A stretch of 64,000 bases of DNA, from assembly GCA_025267735.1 (NCBI GenBank), contig CM046304.1:13082001-13146000 (forward strand), given 5' to 3'. Shown one piece after another: positions 1-10,304 of the stretch. The notes below the pieces were generated by a model. It was not told the origin of the DNA. It saw only the letters and a list, made by a program, of their open reading frames with translations, and searched no databases. This stretch comes from Mactra quadrangularis (taxonomy: Eukaryota; Mollusca; Bivalvia; Venerida; Mactridae). Position numbers and translations under genes: made by a program. Every line of letters begins with the position of its first letter. The first letter of the stretch is position 1.

Positions 1-71
1 GCAATAATCTCCGTTAATTAATATTACTAATATAGACGGTTTAAATAGCAAATATTTGATACTTGACACCT

Positions 72-292
72 GATCTTCATATCAAGAACTCAATTGCAAT
101 CAATAGTGCTGTCGATTTGTTTCAAACTAAATACTTGGCATATCACATGTGGAAAACAGACATCGCTTTTACCGTCAGAATTAATTTAAGATTTAAGACA
201 TTTCAATGTTTAAATATCTATCTTATGTTTTTGGAATTTTATATTTGGCGATCGTACATAACTTGCTCTACTGCTAAATTAATGAGTCTTTT
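72..292 (+). repeat. Single copy of the 214-bp module amplified in unit B
   Basis: The stretch from about 78 (CTTCATATCAAGAACTCAA) to about 290 aligns by eye with the 214-bp sequence present four times at 9449-10304. Unit A has one diverged copy, so the fourfold expansion in unit B happened after the two units separated. No reading frame is maintained between the copies, so I see no reason to call it coding. Confidence 0.75.
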
Positions 293-360
293 CCAATTAA
301 GGTAACGCGACAGATTTTGGCGGATTAATTTTAATATACTATCCAAACTAAATTTTGTGT

Positions 361-760
361 CGATCACTTCCGGTTTTTTATTACCCCCCTTTGCTCCACT
401 CTAAAATTCATACGCAGAAACGATAACATACTGTCGTTTTATTGACTAAATTTGCACGTTCGGAACGCTTCTGGTTCCGGTGTTGCATTGTGGGACGGTG
501 AAGTTTATTCCCCGGATGAGTATTTATTTATTTGTGGGACAGAATATTTTTAAACAAAATGGCGGCTGTTGTTCTCGACATAAATGACTTTAAATCAAAT
601 AAAGCAGTCTAATATTGCAAGGGGCCTAAATCAGAGTAACAACGGTTAAATTTACGGGAAGTAACCGATACTAATTTTCCGGTAGATGACTCAGCCTAGA
701 ATGACGTAATCCCTCGTGAAATATTGCACAGTGACTGAGTGACAGATTGATGTTGACAAC
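361..760 (+). promoter_or_regulatory. Candidate polymerase II promoter with clustered factor sites
   Basis: Several strong consensus sites sit within 400 bp. An ETS/GABP-type site CACTTCCGG is at 365-373. A ZNF143/Staf-like site lies at 482-495 (reverse complement GTCCCACAATGCAA). A YY1-like AAAATGGCGGC is at 556-566, a perfect AP-1 site TGACTCA at 687-693 and a CRE-like TGACGTAA at 702-709. ETS, ZNF143 and YY1 motifs together are typical of TATA-less housekeeping promoters, where the YY1 site usually lies just downstream of the start. No TATA box is obvious. The motif matches are seen directly; the promoter assignment is inference. Confidence 0.4.
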
Positions 761-1605
761 GAAAGTTCAACAGAAATTATCTGAAATGCTGGATTAAATC
801 TACCAATCCCTGTACAAGGTAGGTTTTCTTTCATTCTTTGTATTCACTGCAGATATTCTCCGTAAATGCAATTTTGAACGTAATAAATAACAAACTAGTC
901 ATCGTCATAAAACGTCATCTGTTGACATTTCATTTCATATTCTTGATTTTTCTGTAAAACACAGCTTTATTGCTAACTCATTAGTATTGATGAAATAAAA
1001 ACATATTGTAATAATGTTGTTGCCTCAAAATTGCAGCAAAAGATGTGTTTCGTAATCAATGAGAACGAACATAAAAATTAATTTATGACATTCGTACACT
1101 TAACGATTCGTACTTAGGGACGAATCCGGAAATGACCTTTTGCACCAAGAACGTCCTTAGTTAAACTGTATTATCATAATTTTTCTGCACACAACTTGTT
1201 ATTATAGAATCTATGTATATGTATGTATTGTTAAATCAGTTTTTTAAATAGATATGTCTTATTTTATATTTGCAGGTTATTTGTGTTGGAGAATATTTGT
1301 ATGGAGGAAAAACTTGATGAAATGGCAATGGTATCATGATGAGATATGTTGCTGTTGTTTGCTGGTACTTGAGTTAATTTATTGATAATATTTTTTACTG
1401 GCTTACTCTTATATACAAACTTATTTTGTAGTAAAAATGTGTATGGTGCACCAAATGAAATACTGGTCTAGTTGCTGTAAATTTATGTTGTTATAATTAC
1501 CTTTGAATCACCAGTTATACACCATATTTGTATAGCACCTTTATAGACTATTTGTATAGCACTCTATGTAGACTACTTCACAATAAAATCATTATTTGAA
1601 TGATT
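556..1605 (+). ncRNA. Candidate two-exon transcript, probably non-coding
   Basis: A putative first exon begins near the YY1-like site (start not determined) and ends at 818 with the donor CAAG|GTAGGT. A pyrimidine-rich tract precedes the acceptor TTTGCAG at 1269-1275, giving a 457-bp GT-AG intron and a second exon from 1276. A polyadenylation signal AATAAA is at 1582-1587. Only tiny frames exist: a 17-codon frame at 559-612, starting in the YY1 motif, and a 12-codon frame at 1301-1339 starting MEEKLDEM. It could be a long non-coding RNA, or the 5' exons of a gene whose coding part is absent or lies elsewhere. Without transcript data this stays tentative. Confidence 0.3.
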
Positions 1606-1737
1606 TATCACAAAGATTTCATCAAGTGCCCTGATTCAAGCATGCAGGGCCTATTACTTGTATTTCTCCTCACATTTTATTTGGAAGCAAATATTGCATG
1701 TCTTTTCCATCAATAGGCCGTGCCTATAATTATATTA

Positions 1738-3504
1738 CAACTTTATAGAACCTTTTACAGAAATTGTATGTGTACAGTTTCTAATTAAACATCACCTTAG
1801 GTTTTGGCAAATAGTAAATAATTGAAACGCTTGCAAAATACAAAACGACATAGCTGGAATTGACAGGATGAAGTGTCAGAACAGATAATGGAAGATGTAA
1901 ATAAATCTAAATCAATATTCTATTGAGATATTAAGCTGTCTATCATTGAACATATAAAGATGTAAATGTTGTTAGTGAGGACTTCTTGTCTTTAGCCAGT
2001 TCAAGCATAAAATGTATAAACGAAGAAATTACATTAATTTGAACTTATTATCGAGTAAATGTATGTTGTTATGGAAAAGCTCTAAGAGTAATGTATGAAC
2101 GAAAAAAGAACGCTAAAACGTACCAAATGAATTACTTGTACAAACATATGACAAGGTCAGGCGTCAATCATATATGCAGATTTGAGAGCTCTGTGATGAC
2201 TACATAATATAAGAGGAAATAGGATTTAAGGTATTTAATAAGATCTTGTGATTTCCCAAGATTCTTGATATAATCAGGAAATTAGAAGTCAATTTCTCTG
2301 GAGTCATTGATCATTTTAACAATCACCTACGCCTCGAAGAAATTCTATTACATTAATGAATTAAAAAAAGTATTTTAAAATCTATTCAATCGTCAGTGAT
2401 TAGATTTATTCGTTTAGTTTTAAGAAATGTATAATAGAGAGTACCTTTACAGCACTAAAAATAAAGTAATGATTTTTGTTAAGCAACTTTAATGTAAAAA
2501 CTATCTATTTAAGGCTATATGACAATCCTGTCAAACTAGTAAGGTCCATGGAGAGTAATACATGTAATTCATTCTTATGAAATGTAAATGGTATATTGAA
2601 ATATTTTCGTAGTTATGTACTTCGTACTAATGTTTCGCAATTGGTTAACCGTAAAAACCGTTTATATAAAATGCTCCACAGGTTATTTATTAAGGATGAA
2701 GTGTTTTAATTTGTACATTTGACAAACAATTCAATTTTCAGTTTTCTCGTGCAAAATACCACAGATAGTATTTATTGAGAGGTTATTTTATAAGCAATGA
2801 GGCTAAAGACTTCTAATGTAATTACTGCAATAGAAATACTCACTGCATTTAGTTTCCGTCCTTGAAAGTTTTCATCTGCGCACATTTTCCAAAACGACGC
2901 ATTCGTCTCGGTCGGACATCTAAGATGTCAGTTTCAGTCATTATATTTCTAAATTCACATTAACTCTTAACATCTAAGAACAATGAAGTATAAGTATTCA
3001 CTGATTTGTACTTGCATAATCCCATAGCTAAGATGTGTTGAAATTAGTGATAATAAACAGCACCATACTGTTTTTACGACTGGCACACAGACAATAGTTA
3101 TTACCCAAATGTAAGAGAAAATGCTGTTCTCTAAATGTCATCTCCAGCATGTAAATGTCCATTTAATATGATTCTCGGCAAACTGCTGCAGTTTCATCAA
3201 TTAATTCTTCTATTTCAATTTTCCTACAGACTGGTTCCCGCGATTATAGTGTTTGACGATAAAACAGAGGATTTAGCTGTCATTATGTTTGATATTTTGG
3301 CAGAAATATCATAACTTGCAACCATTTAGACATCAGCACACAGTCTACATCTCCGAATTTCTAAGTATAAATGTAGGTTTGTCAAAGACTTAATCTTAGA
3401 TTATGGAAGTCAAGGGACAATTAAAGCGAGAAGGTGTCTGTTTACAAATTTTAATGACAATATTAAAGACATAAAGCAAAACATTAGTCTGTTTCTTACT
3501 TTTA
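1738..3504. other. Non-coding array sequence of unit A, homologous to unit B
   Basis: I see no gene here. The stretch 2145-2360 is close to 10725-10920 of unit B, including the run around AAGATCTTGTGATTTCCC, clearly closer than the neighbouring sequence. The segment around 2880-3150 is shared with units B and C. Confidence 0.6.
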
Positions 3505-3705
3505 CCGCATTGATTTTGTTCGTCTGTCGTCCATGGTTTCAATTTGTTGAACTGATTCTATGTGTCCGGAGATGACTGATGAGGCCAACCCGGGCACGAA
3601 AATATCCTCCACAAGTTGGACATCTGTAGTTGGTTGAGACTGTTGAAGTGTTGCATTTCTGGCTTTCCGGGCAGCTTTTCTTTTGCAGTTGTGGTAAAGG
3701 ACTAC
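3505..3705 (-). mobile_element. 3' stub of a non-LTR retrotransposon (ORF2 C-terminus with C2H2 finger)
   Basis: On the minus strand, 3705 to 3539 is open and encodes the motif CPTCGGYFRARVGLISHLRTH. This is a C-x2-C-x12-H-x3-H zinc finger followed by a short tail and a stop. Fingers of the form CPxCGRxCxSRIGLxSHxRxC are typical of the extreme C-terminus of reverse transcriptase ORFs in animal non-LTR elements, and the following minus-strand text (GGACGACAGACGAAC) fits the start of a LINE 3' UTR. The endonuclease and reverse transcriptase domains are missing, so this is a 5'-truncated dead copy. Units B and C lack it: C reads straight from the equivalent of 3500 to the equivalent of 3731. Assignment to a clade is not possible. 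Confidence 0.6.
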
Positions 3706-3757
3706 ATTTTACAATAATGCCATTCATACAGTTGTATGAATGGCATTATTGTAAAAT
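3706..3757. repeat. Perfect 25-bp inverted repeat with 2-nt spacer
   Basis: The arms 3706-3730 and 3733-3757 are exact reverse complements, separated by GT. The right arm is host sequence, recognisable in units B (about 12155-12175) and C (about 21100-21120). The left arm is an inverted copy of it at the 5' junction of the LINE stub. This suggests a template switch or foldback repair during insertion. A 2-nt loop makes a microRNA precursor unlikely. Confidence 0.85.
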
Positions 3758-4224
3758 ATAACTTGCCAACCGTTTGTTAAAATTAGTTTTTTTTAATTAC
3801 GAGTATTAACAAATATCCAAATCTATATCCATTTAAAGATCGTAAACTTGATGTTTTTTATTTTGCTTTAAATTCAATCGTATTTTTTATAGAAAATTCC
3901 AGTTTAGTGATATGCAATGTTTTTTAATAAGATTTAGGATTCGGTCTTAATTTAGCCTCCGTTGATATAGATGTTGAGTCATTTGAAAACACGTTCCACC
4001 TTTTTGGTCGAACATGTTTAATTGACATATAGGCCAATTTTGGACTAAAGAAGAACTTTATATACTTTTCGTTCAGTAATTTCGTTTAGGAAGTGTTTAA
4101 ACTTATAGACTCTGAAATCGATTATAAAGAGTATCCATTATTATTAATTTCAACTGGACTTATACAGTTTTATCGCAAATAACATCGAGCTCTTAGTAGA
4201 CAGTTTACTACGTTAATCTCAATT

Positions 4225-4520
4225 TTGAAAAAAAAAAGATTTTGTTTAAACCATGACGACAAAGTGAGTACGTCCTTCGAACGCTATAACGCTCTGCGCA
4301 TGGGACATAAAACAACTATTGCTTCCGTTAGCGTTAAAAAACCATCTACCATCCGAAAAAATAATTTTCCAGAACAAAATCTCGCCTTGAAACGTATAAT
4401 CAGAAACAGAGTTTCAAAAAATATAATTCATCCTGATGTCATTTCATCACAAACATCCCCAAGCAAGTGAAAGACGTCAATCTGCGTATAATCACGAGTG
4501 TGTCTGCCTTTTTTAATAAA
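4225..4520. other. Frame-preserving conserved segment shared by units A, B and C
   Basis: From about 4390 to 4470 the plus-strand frame reads LKRIIRNRVSKNIIHPD and onward, ending TSPSK before a stop. Units B (about 12800-12905) and C (about 21570-21680) keep the same frame without indels, reading LNHIIRIRVSKKII and LKHIIRIRVSLEII and ending TSPSKRKTSICV and ISPSKRKTSICV. Many differences change amino acids, and upstream of this segment the frame is not kept. It may be simply a well-conserved DNA block. I recognise no domain and do not call it a gene. Confidence 0.25.
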
Positions 4521-4645
4521 GCTAGTCTGACGGCAAATTGAATTCTAAAAATAGTACATTTTGTAATACAAATAATACATAAAGGTTAAACCTTACATTT
4601 TTATCGCAATCTGTATAAAACTTAGAGCTGCAAACATGGTGTATT

Positions 4646-4980
4646 CTACGGAGCCCCTAAAGTGACATTTTAAAATACTTTTATATGTTCACAACTATTT
4701 CGTTTTTACGAAATATTATTTCGTTTATTCGAAATATTATTTCGATTTAACGAAATAATATTACGTTTAAACGAAATAATTATTTCGTTTTTTCGAAATA
4801 ATATTATTTCGATTTTTCGAAATAATTATTTCGTTTTTTCGAAATATGATTTCGTTTATACCAAATATTATTTCGTTTTTTTCGAAATAAAATCATTTAA
4901 AAAAAACCAAAATGAATATTACGTTTAAACGAAATAGTTGTGAACAAGTATTTCAAAATGTAAATTTAGGGGCTCTGTAG
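4646..4980. mobile_element. MITE-like element with terminal inverted repeats and internal TTTCG/CGAAA palindromes
   Basis: The ends are inverted repeats of about 50 bp: left CTACGGAGCCCCTAAA and onward through ACATTTT, AATACTT and GTTCACAACTATTTCGT, mirrored at the right end by its reverse complement (last bases TAGGGGCTCTGTAG). TATT flanks both sides (4642-4645 and 4981-4984) and may be a target duplication. The 230-bp interior is a chain of about ten short inverted motifs (TTTCGnnnnnnCGAAAT). Nothing is encoded, so it is a non-autonomous DNA element. The superfamily is uncertain. Confidence 0.75.
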
Positions 4981-5649
4981 TATTGAAGTGATTTATACAT
5001 AAACATTTAACTTGCTAAGTTACTATAATATTCGATGTTTTGATGAGAACATGTATGTAAAAAATGTGATAAAATGTCTTCAAATTAAAATATTTCTAAT
5101 TATTAATTAAGATATTAAAATAAAAGTAGGTTTGCTTATTTATTGATACTGGAAGTATGATTTAGGAGTTATGTTCCTTTTAGATATTACAAATATGAAT
5201 AGGTAATTTTTGTTTGACTGATTAATTTCATATGTAATATTTGGTCCTGTCTTGAAAGCACTTTTGTTTAAAGCTAAGCCTTGCCGTGAACAAAACACTT
5301 GAAAAGTCGAGCGCGCTGTCCTTACACTGCTTTTGTCAATTATAATTCCTCTTTCTTCTAGCTTAACAATTATCTTTAGTTTTGAAATACTATCTTTGCT
5401 TCACGCATTAAATGTATACTTTAAACAATACATTCATTTTTTCTACTCGTTACCACAACGCCTTTCTCATATTTCTGGAGCTGTTTATGTTTTCTCATTT
5501 TCAATCAAGCATTACATTTGAAATACATACAAGAATAGCAACATTGAAAATGTATTATGTTATTTATCACTTGTTCTATTAGATAGCGTGTTAAAGCCCG
5601 TATGCAATATCGCAAATTTATCAATTTAGTAGCCAAGTTTCATACATAT

Positions 5650-6678
5650 GTTATTTATTGCTTTGAGGGGAGAAAGGTGAATTAATATTCATATGTATGC
5701 CAGAAAAACTTGACAAGCCTATACTGGGAGAATTGAAATTATTATCCGGTGTGATGCCATATTTTATGTAACAGTCACACATTTTATACAGATAGAAAGG
5801 ATGTTTTCCGAGTTTGTTGTAAATACACTCATCATATATCTCTTTAATGCCAAATAAATATTGTACATGTAAAAATAAATGTATCACTAAGAAGTATACA
5901 CACAATGTGATACCATATTCACAAATTTTAAGATTGGAGCGTATGAAACAAAAATTCAAACCCATGATCTACATTGTTAGGTGAAATGTGACAAATTCAG
6001 TATAGATAGGCCAAATTCACTATCAATGGCAATAATGTATAATGACAATAGTGGCTATTCTTCAACGATTAACATAAACGACTGAAACCTCTAGTATTAA
6101 GAATAAATTAAAATGGTTCAAAGGGTTTGCTTAAAGTAACCGACATCCTATAGATTCAATTCACATACGTGGAAAAAAAGATGTCTACAAGATGTATCTT
6201 ACAATGTAATGATATTGATCTGTAGAACTTATACATGAAATTTCATAGCAGCCCTGATTGAAGCAAATACCATTTTCAATGTGAACCCTAATGAAGTTAA
6301 TGTATAAAACTGGCATAAGATACTTGGGAACGCCCTTATTATCAACAAAGGTACTATTCAACAAATGACATTCAATTCAAGTCTTTACGAGCTTTGGCGA
6401 GTTAATAGTCATTGGAATGATTTCAAATATCTCTGCGAAATTGTTCCAATACTAAATCAATACAATTGAGGAACTTGAGTGCCAAAGAAATGATTGAAGA
6501 GGTAAATAAGTCTGAGTTCATATAATACAGAGATTAGTTCTGAAAATGAGAAAGTGATCCATTCAAGGAAATAAGAATTGCAAAACTATAAGAATTGGAT
6601 AATTTGTCTGAATCATGTTGAAGAATTATCGTGGTACAACGCATGTTTTGTTAGTTGAAATATAAAGGAATATAAGTC
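5650..6678. other. Unit A intergenic sequence, homologous to B
   Basis: No gene is seen. Homology to unit B is visible at 5860-5960 (GTATACACACAATGTGAT block; also in unit C near 22850) and 6205-6640 (TTGATCTGTAGAACTTAT; unit B 14580-14960). Confidence 0.5.
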
Positions 6679-6937
6679 GCCCAACTAGCTCAGTCGGTAG
6701 CAGGCAAGTCTACTGATCGAGGGGTCGTGGGTTCAATTCCCGGGTGGGGCATACTTTAGTGGAGCTTGGTCATGAAATAATTTCTACGGCTATTCTACCT
6801 CCTACCAATGATTCTTAATTATGTAAGGCAGTTGTCAGTTGTCAGTCACTGACGAAAGTATGTGCTTAGTAGTTGGTCTACAGCTACATCCAAAGATTTA
6901 GCCTTTCCAGGAACAGTGTGTAGTTTGACTTTACACG
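6679..6937 (+). mobile_element. tRNA-derived SINE, family 1, 3'-truncated
   Basis: The tRNA-like head spans 6679-6750. The A box is TAGCTCAGTCGG (6686-6697) and the B box GGTTCAATTCC (6730-6740). The body that follows (GTGGAGCTTGGTC, then AGTCACTGACGAAAGTATG, then AGCCTTTCCAGGA) is shared with the copies at 16183, 31835, 39885 and 59359. The copy loses similarity near 6937, before the GCGTTAAACCCAACAAA tail. The leader, missing CCA and SINE body show it is not a functional tRNA gene. Confidence 0.85.
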
Positions 6938-7049
6938 ACTGTTCAGCAATACTTGATTTTTTATGTAGAAATATATATACAGCTTGATCAAGCAGTAAGC
7001 CCAACTTTTAGTACTAATTGATGAGCTTTAGAAATTCTTTATAGATTAA

Positions 7050-7774
7050 AGGGCTTGCCTAGAATGTGCTTAGGTCGCAGCAGCAACAGCTGAAGACGAC
7101 ACCAGAACAAAGTAGAAAAATATCTTTGTTACCGTCAGATAAGTAAAATAGTTTACTTTTCAAGGCTTTATGTCGCATACGAAATCGACCCTGTCTGTCT
7201 TCTAAAATGATACATAAGAGACATAATTGAAAGCGTAAATTCGACACTAATGGGTAGAAGCAACATTAACGCTATATAACGTTACAATATTATTTTCGAA
7301 TGGAAGTCCTATCTGTTTCCTGTGTTTAAGAAACTTGATGCAACACATTTGAGTCGATAGCATATATAGTGATAGTATCGATACTAATTGTATTAAATTT
7401 GTGATATAGTCACACAAATGTCTTACTTTTAGTGGAACGACTTTATATTTATCATGAGTTTTATATTAAATAAACTTTCGGGACACATAATGGCACGGCG
7501 CTTTGAAAATATTTTTAAAACATCAATTTGTTTAAGTTCAAGGTCATCTTTCTGAAGTTGTTATTTCTTTTCAGTACGATAACGTGATTACTATAAAACA
7601 CATGTTGATCAATTGGTCCACTGTTATTCTGTGAGTTAATATCGTTAGCTACAAATACTCCGCACAAAAAAGAGTCTATAAGTAAAGTGGGTCATATGCA
7701 GCAATAATATTTACGAAAGAGTCTTAAGGAACAAGACTCTAAGACAAATTTGATAATTTTGGACAAAGAAAATA
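7050..7774. other. Unit A sequence shared with unit B (16,910-17,260), including a dispersed-repeat fragment
   Basis: The stretch around 7118-7390 (ATATCTTTGTTACCGTC, CGACACTAATGGGTAG) matches unit B 16911-17165. At about 7475-7610 the text CGGGACACATAATGGCAC and GTTCAAGGTCATCTTTCTG corresponds to the outer parts of the larger repeat at 17240-17745, so A has an internally deleted copy. No gene is supported. Confidence 0.5.
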
Positions 7775-8544
7775 GCCACTAATTTGCACCATTTCCTATA
7801 TTTTGACTGCTGCAATCATGGGATGAAAAACAAGTATTTGTTTACATCCTGATGTTCACATGACTAAACATGTATAACTGCTACATTTATTTTTTGTATT
7901 TTATCAATGAATTTTATAATTTCGTTTTTTCTACATTTCTAAATAAAAGTTTCACAGAGCGATACGTCATTGTTTAGAACTGCAAACAAAAACCGGAATG
8001 AATCGTTGCCAGTATGTCTGGTATATACTAAACATATATCTGAATCAATCATTCCAAATACTTTCTATAGGATTTCAAAAAATATTTATACAATGTAAAG
8101 AGTGATAAAATTAACACATGGAAACCTTGTTGACATAGGGATGAATTACAAGAAAAGTAGACAGGTTTATTTATTGTGTTATCATAGACAACATGATTTA
8201 TAAAGTATAAAGTATTACCACGAATTAATTTAATAATGGCTTTGTACAAATAAATCATAATTGTATAAGAAGCTTCTACTACAACAAACCACTAGACATA
8301 ACAAACCTGAAGTTAGTACATTATTTTACTTAACAACTTCGAGTATTGTCTTCTTGCACGAAGATATAAATTGTCTCCTTGCACGAAGATATGAACGAAG
8401 ACTTGTCAATCTAATTCAACAATACTGTTTCTTGGTGATCTATTGAAGTTTATGCAGTTCATGGAATAACAAAGCATAAAAAAGAACTGTACAAACTCCA
8501 AAAAGACAAAGGTGAATTTACTATACATTTATCTAAGGTTGAAG
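7775..8544 (+). repeat. Tandem duplication, copy 1 (about 0.8 kb)
   Basis: This copy begins CCACTAATTTGCACC and is repeated directly from 8545, with about 95% identity by eye. An indel of about 44 bp lies near 8035 (copy 2 has extra sequence around 8803-8850). A more diverged single version is in unit B at about 17990-19130. Short frames on both strands (8049-8258 minus, 8261-8446 plus) are duplicated along with the DNA and show no sign of coding selection. Confidence 0.85.
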
Positions 8545-9366
8545 GTCACTAATTTGCACCATTTGAACATATCCTGTTTATTGACTGCTGCAATCATGGG
8601 ACGAAAAACAAGTATTTGTTTACATCCTGATGTTCACATGACTAAACATGTATAACTGCTACATTTATATTTTGTATTTTATCAATGAATTTTATGATTT
8701 CGGTTTTTCTACATTTCTATATAAAAGTTACACAGAGCGATACGTCATTGTTTATAACTGCAAACAAAAACCGGAATGAATCGTTGCCAGTATGTCTGGT
8801 ATCTTAGACAAACATGACATATTTTTGTTATCATTCAGAAATTTACATATTAAACATAAATCTGAATCAATCATTCCAAATACTTTCCATAAGATTTCAA
8901 AATAGATTTATACAATGTAAAGAGTGATAAAGTTAACACATGGAAACCTTGTTGACATAGGGATGAATTACAAGAAAAGTAGACAAGTTTATTTATTGTG
9001 TTATCACAGACAACATGATTTATAAAGTATAAAGTATTACCACGAATTAATTTAATAATGGCTTTGTACAAATAAATCATAATTGTATAAGAAGCTTCTA
9101 CTACAACAAACCACTAGACATAACAAACTTGACGTTAGTACATTATTTTACTTAACAACTTCGAGTATTGTCTTCTTGCACGAAGATATAAATTGTCTCC
9201 TTGCACGAAGATATAAACGAAGACTTGTCAATCTAATTCAACAATACTGTTTCTTGGTGATCTATTGGAGTTTATGCAGGTCATGGAATAACAAAGCATA
9301 AAGAAGAACTGTACTAATTCCAAAAAGACAAAGGTGAATTCATTATACATTTATCTAAGGTTGAAG
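8545..9366 (+). repeat. Tandem duplication, copy 2
   Basis: This is the second copy of the 0.8-kb segment above. It ends with the same CTAAGGTTGAAGGTCACT text and abuts the start of unit B. The doubled TTGCACGAAGATAT motif (about 8354/8380 in copy 1, 9176/9202 in copy 2) is present in both. Confidence 0.85.
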
Positions 9367-9448
9367 GTCACTGATGGCAATTATCTCAGTTTATTGATAT
9401 TACTAATGTAGACGGTTTAAATAGCAAATGTTTGATGTTTGATCCCAG

Positions 9449-10304
9449 ATCGTCATATCGTGGACTCAATGGCAATCGATAGTACTGTCGATTTGTTAAA
9501 TACCCAAGACCGGATTCATCGCATGTGAAACACACAAACATCTATTTTATTATCAGTATAAATTTAAGATGTAAAAAGTTTCATTGTTTCAATATTTATC
9601 TTATGTTTTAATAATCTTTACATATGGTATCGTACATTACTTGCCTTACTGTTAAATAATACATCGTCATATCGTGGACTCAATGGCAATCGATAGTACT
9701 GTCGATTTGTTAAATACCCAAGACCGGATTCATCGCATGTGAAACACACAAACATCTATTTTATTATCAGTATAAATTTAAGATGTAAAAAGTTTCATTG
9801 TTTCAATATTTATCTTATGTTTTAATAATCTTTACATATGGTATCGTACATTACTTGCCTTACTGTTAAATAATACATCGTCATATCGTGGACTCAATGG
9901 CAATCGATAGTACTGTCGATTTGTTAAATACCCAAGACCGGGTTCATCGCATGTGAAACACACAAACATCTATTTTATTATCAGTATAAATTTAAGATGT
10001 AAAAAGTTTCATTGTTTCAATATTTATCTTATGTTTTAATAATCTTTACATATGGTATCGTACATTACTTGCCTTACTGTTAAATAATACATCGTCATAT
10101 CGTGGACTCAATGGCAATCGATAGTACTGTCGATTTGTTAAATACCCAAGACCGGGTTCATCGCATGTGAAACACACAAACATCTATTTTATTATCAGTA
10201 TAAATTTAAGATGTAAAAAGTTTCATTGTTTCAATATTTATCTTATGTTTTAATAATCTTTACATATGGTATCGTACATTAATTGCCTTACTGTTAAATA
10301 ATAC
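9449..10304 (+). repeat. Four tandem copies of a 214-bp module
   Basis: Copies start at 9449, 9663, 9877 and 10091, exactly 214 bp apart, each opening ATCGTCATATCGTGGACTC and closing CTGTTAAATAATAC. Only a few substitutions separate them (for example ACCGGATTC in copies 1-2 and ACCGGGTTC in copies 3-4). Unit A has a single diverged copy. The near-identity points to recent unequal exchange or to homogenisation. Confidence 0.95.

Larger units (their letters stand above)
300..1737 (+). other. Unit-A-specific 1.4-kb module
   Basis: Unit B runs directly from the 214-bp module (ending near 10304) into sequence that in unit A begins only at about 1738 (AACTTTATAGAACC / AACTCTCCAGAACC). The 1.4 kb between is therefore an insertion in A or a deletion in B. 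It differs from its surroundings in carrying more CpG, a cluster of promoter-like motifs and a canonical intron-like segment, which are listed separately. It contains no long open frame. Confidence 0.65.
1..9374. repeat. Array unit A (left-truncated by window edge)
   Basis: This is the first of about eight head-to-tail units. Its left edge (near 10-55, with the text ATATAGACGGTTTAAATAGC) recurs at about 9384-9430 in unit B and 19150-19200 in unit C, which fixes the phase for units A-C. Further shared anchors with B and C are the CCAAAACGA..ATTCGTCTC block (2891, 11496, 20096), the CAGCACCATACTG..GGCACACAGACAATAG block (3058, 11668, 20265) and the CCCCAAGCAAG..GAAAGAC block (4457, 12870, 21648). 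Unit A alone carries the 300-1737 module, a LINE stub and a MITE. Stretches not listed separately hold no gene that I can support. Confidence 0.8.

Noticed and set aside
3539..3727. Minus-strand frame with a C2H2 zinc finger as a transcription factor gene
   Set aside because: One finger at the end of a short frame, with the tail typical of LINE ORF2 C-termini, and the first nine codons lie in a foldback of host DNA. Better explained as a LINE stub.
3706..3757. MicroRNA precursor
   Set aside because: The arms are perfectly complementary with only a 2-nt spacer, and one arm is simply host sequence. A Dicer substrate would need a larger loop and usually has mismatches.
5651..5965. 104-codon minus-strand frame as a membrane protein
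   Set aside because: It spans block L, where units B and C have frame-breaking differences and D-F have no matching frame. Hydrophobic stretches are expected from T-rich DNA.
6679..6750. A functional tRNA gene
   Set aside because: The same head occurs with a shared SINE body, target duplications and a GCGTTAAACCCAACAAA tail at other sites, so these are SINE heads. The same applies to 31835, 39885 and 59359.
8049..9301. Two pairs of nearly identical 61-72 codon frames (8049-8258 and 8871-9080 minus; 8261-8446 and 9083-9301 plus) as a duplicated small gene family
   Set aside because: They are similar only because the DNA is a recent tandem duplication. Stops and lengths differ, and the older version in unit B near 18900 does not keep the frames.
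9449..10304. CRISPR array
   Set aside because: The repeats are 214 bp with no spacers, in a eukaryotic context.
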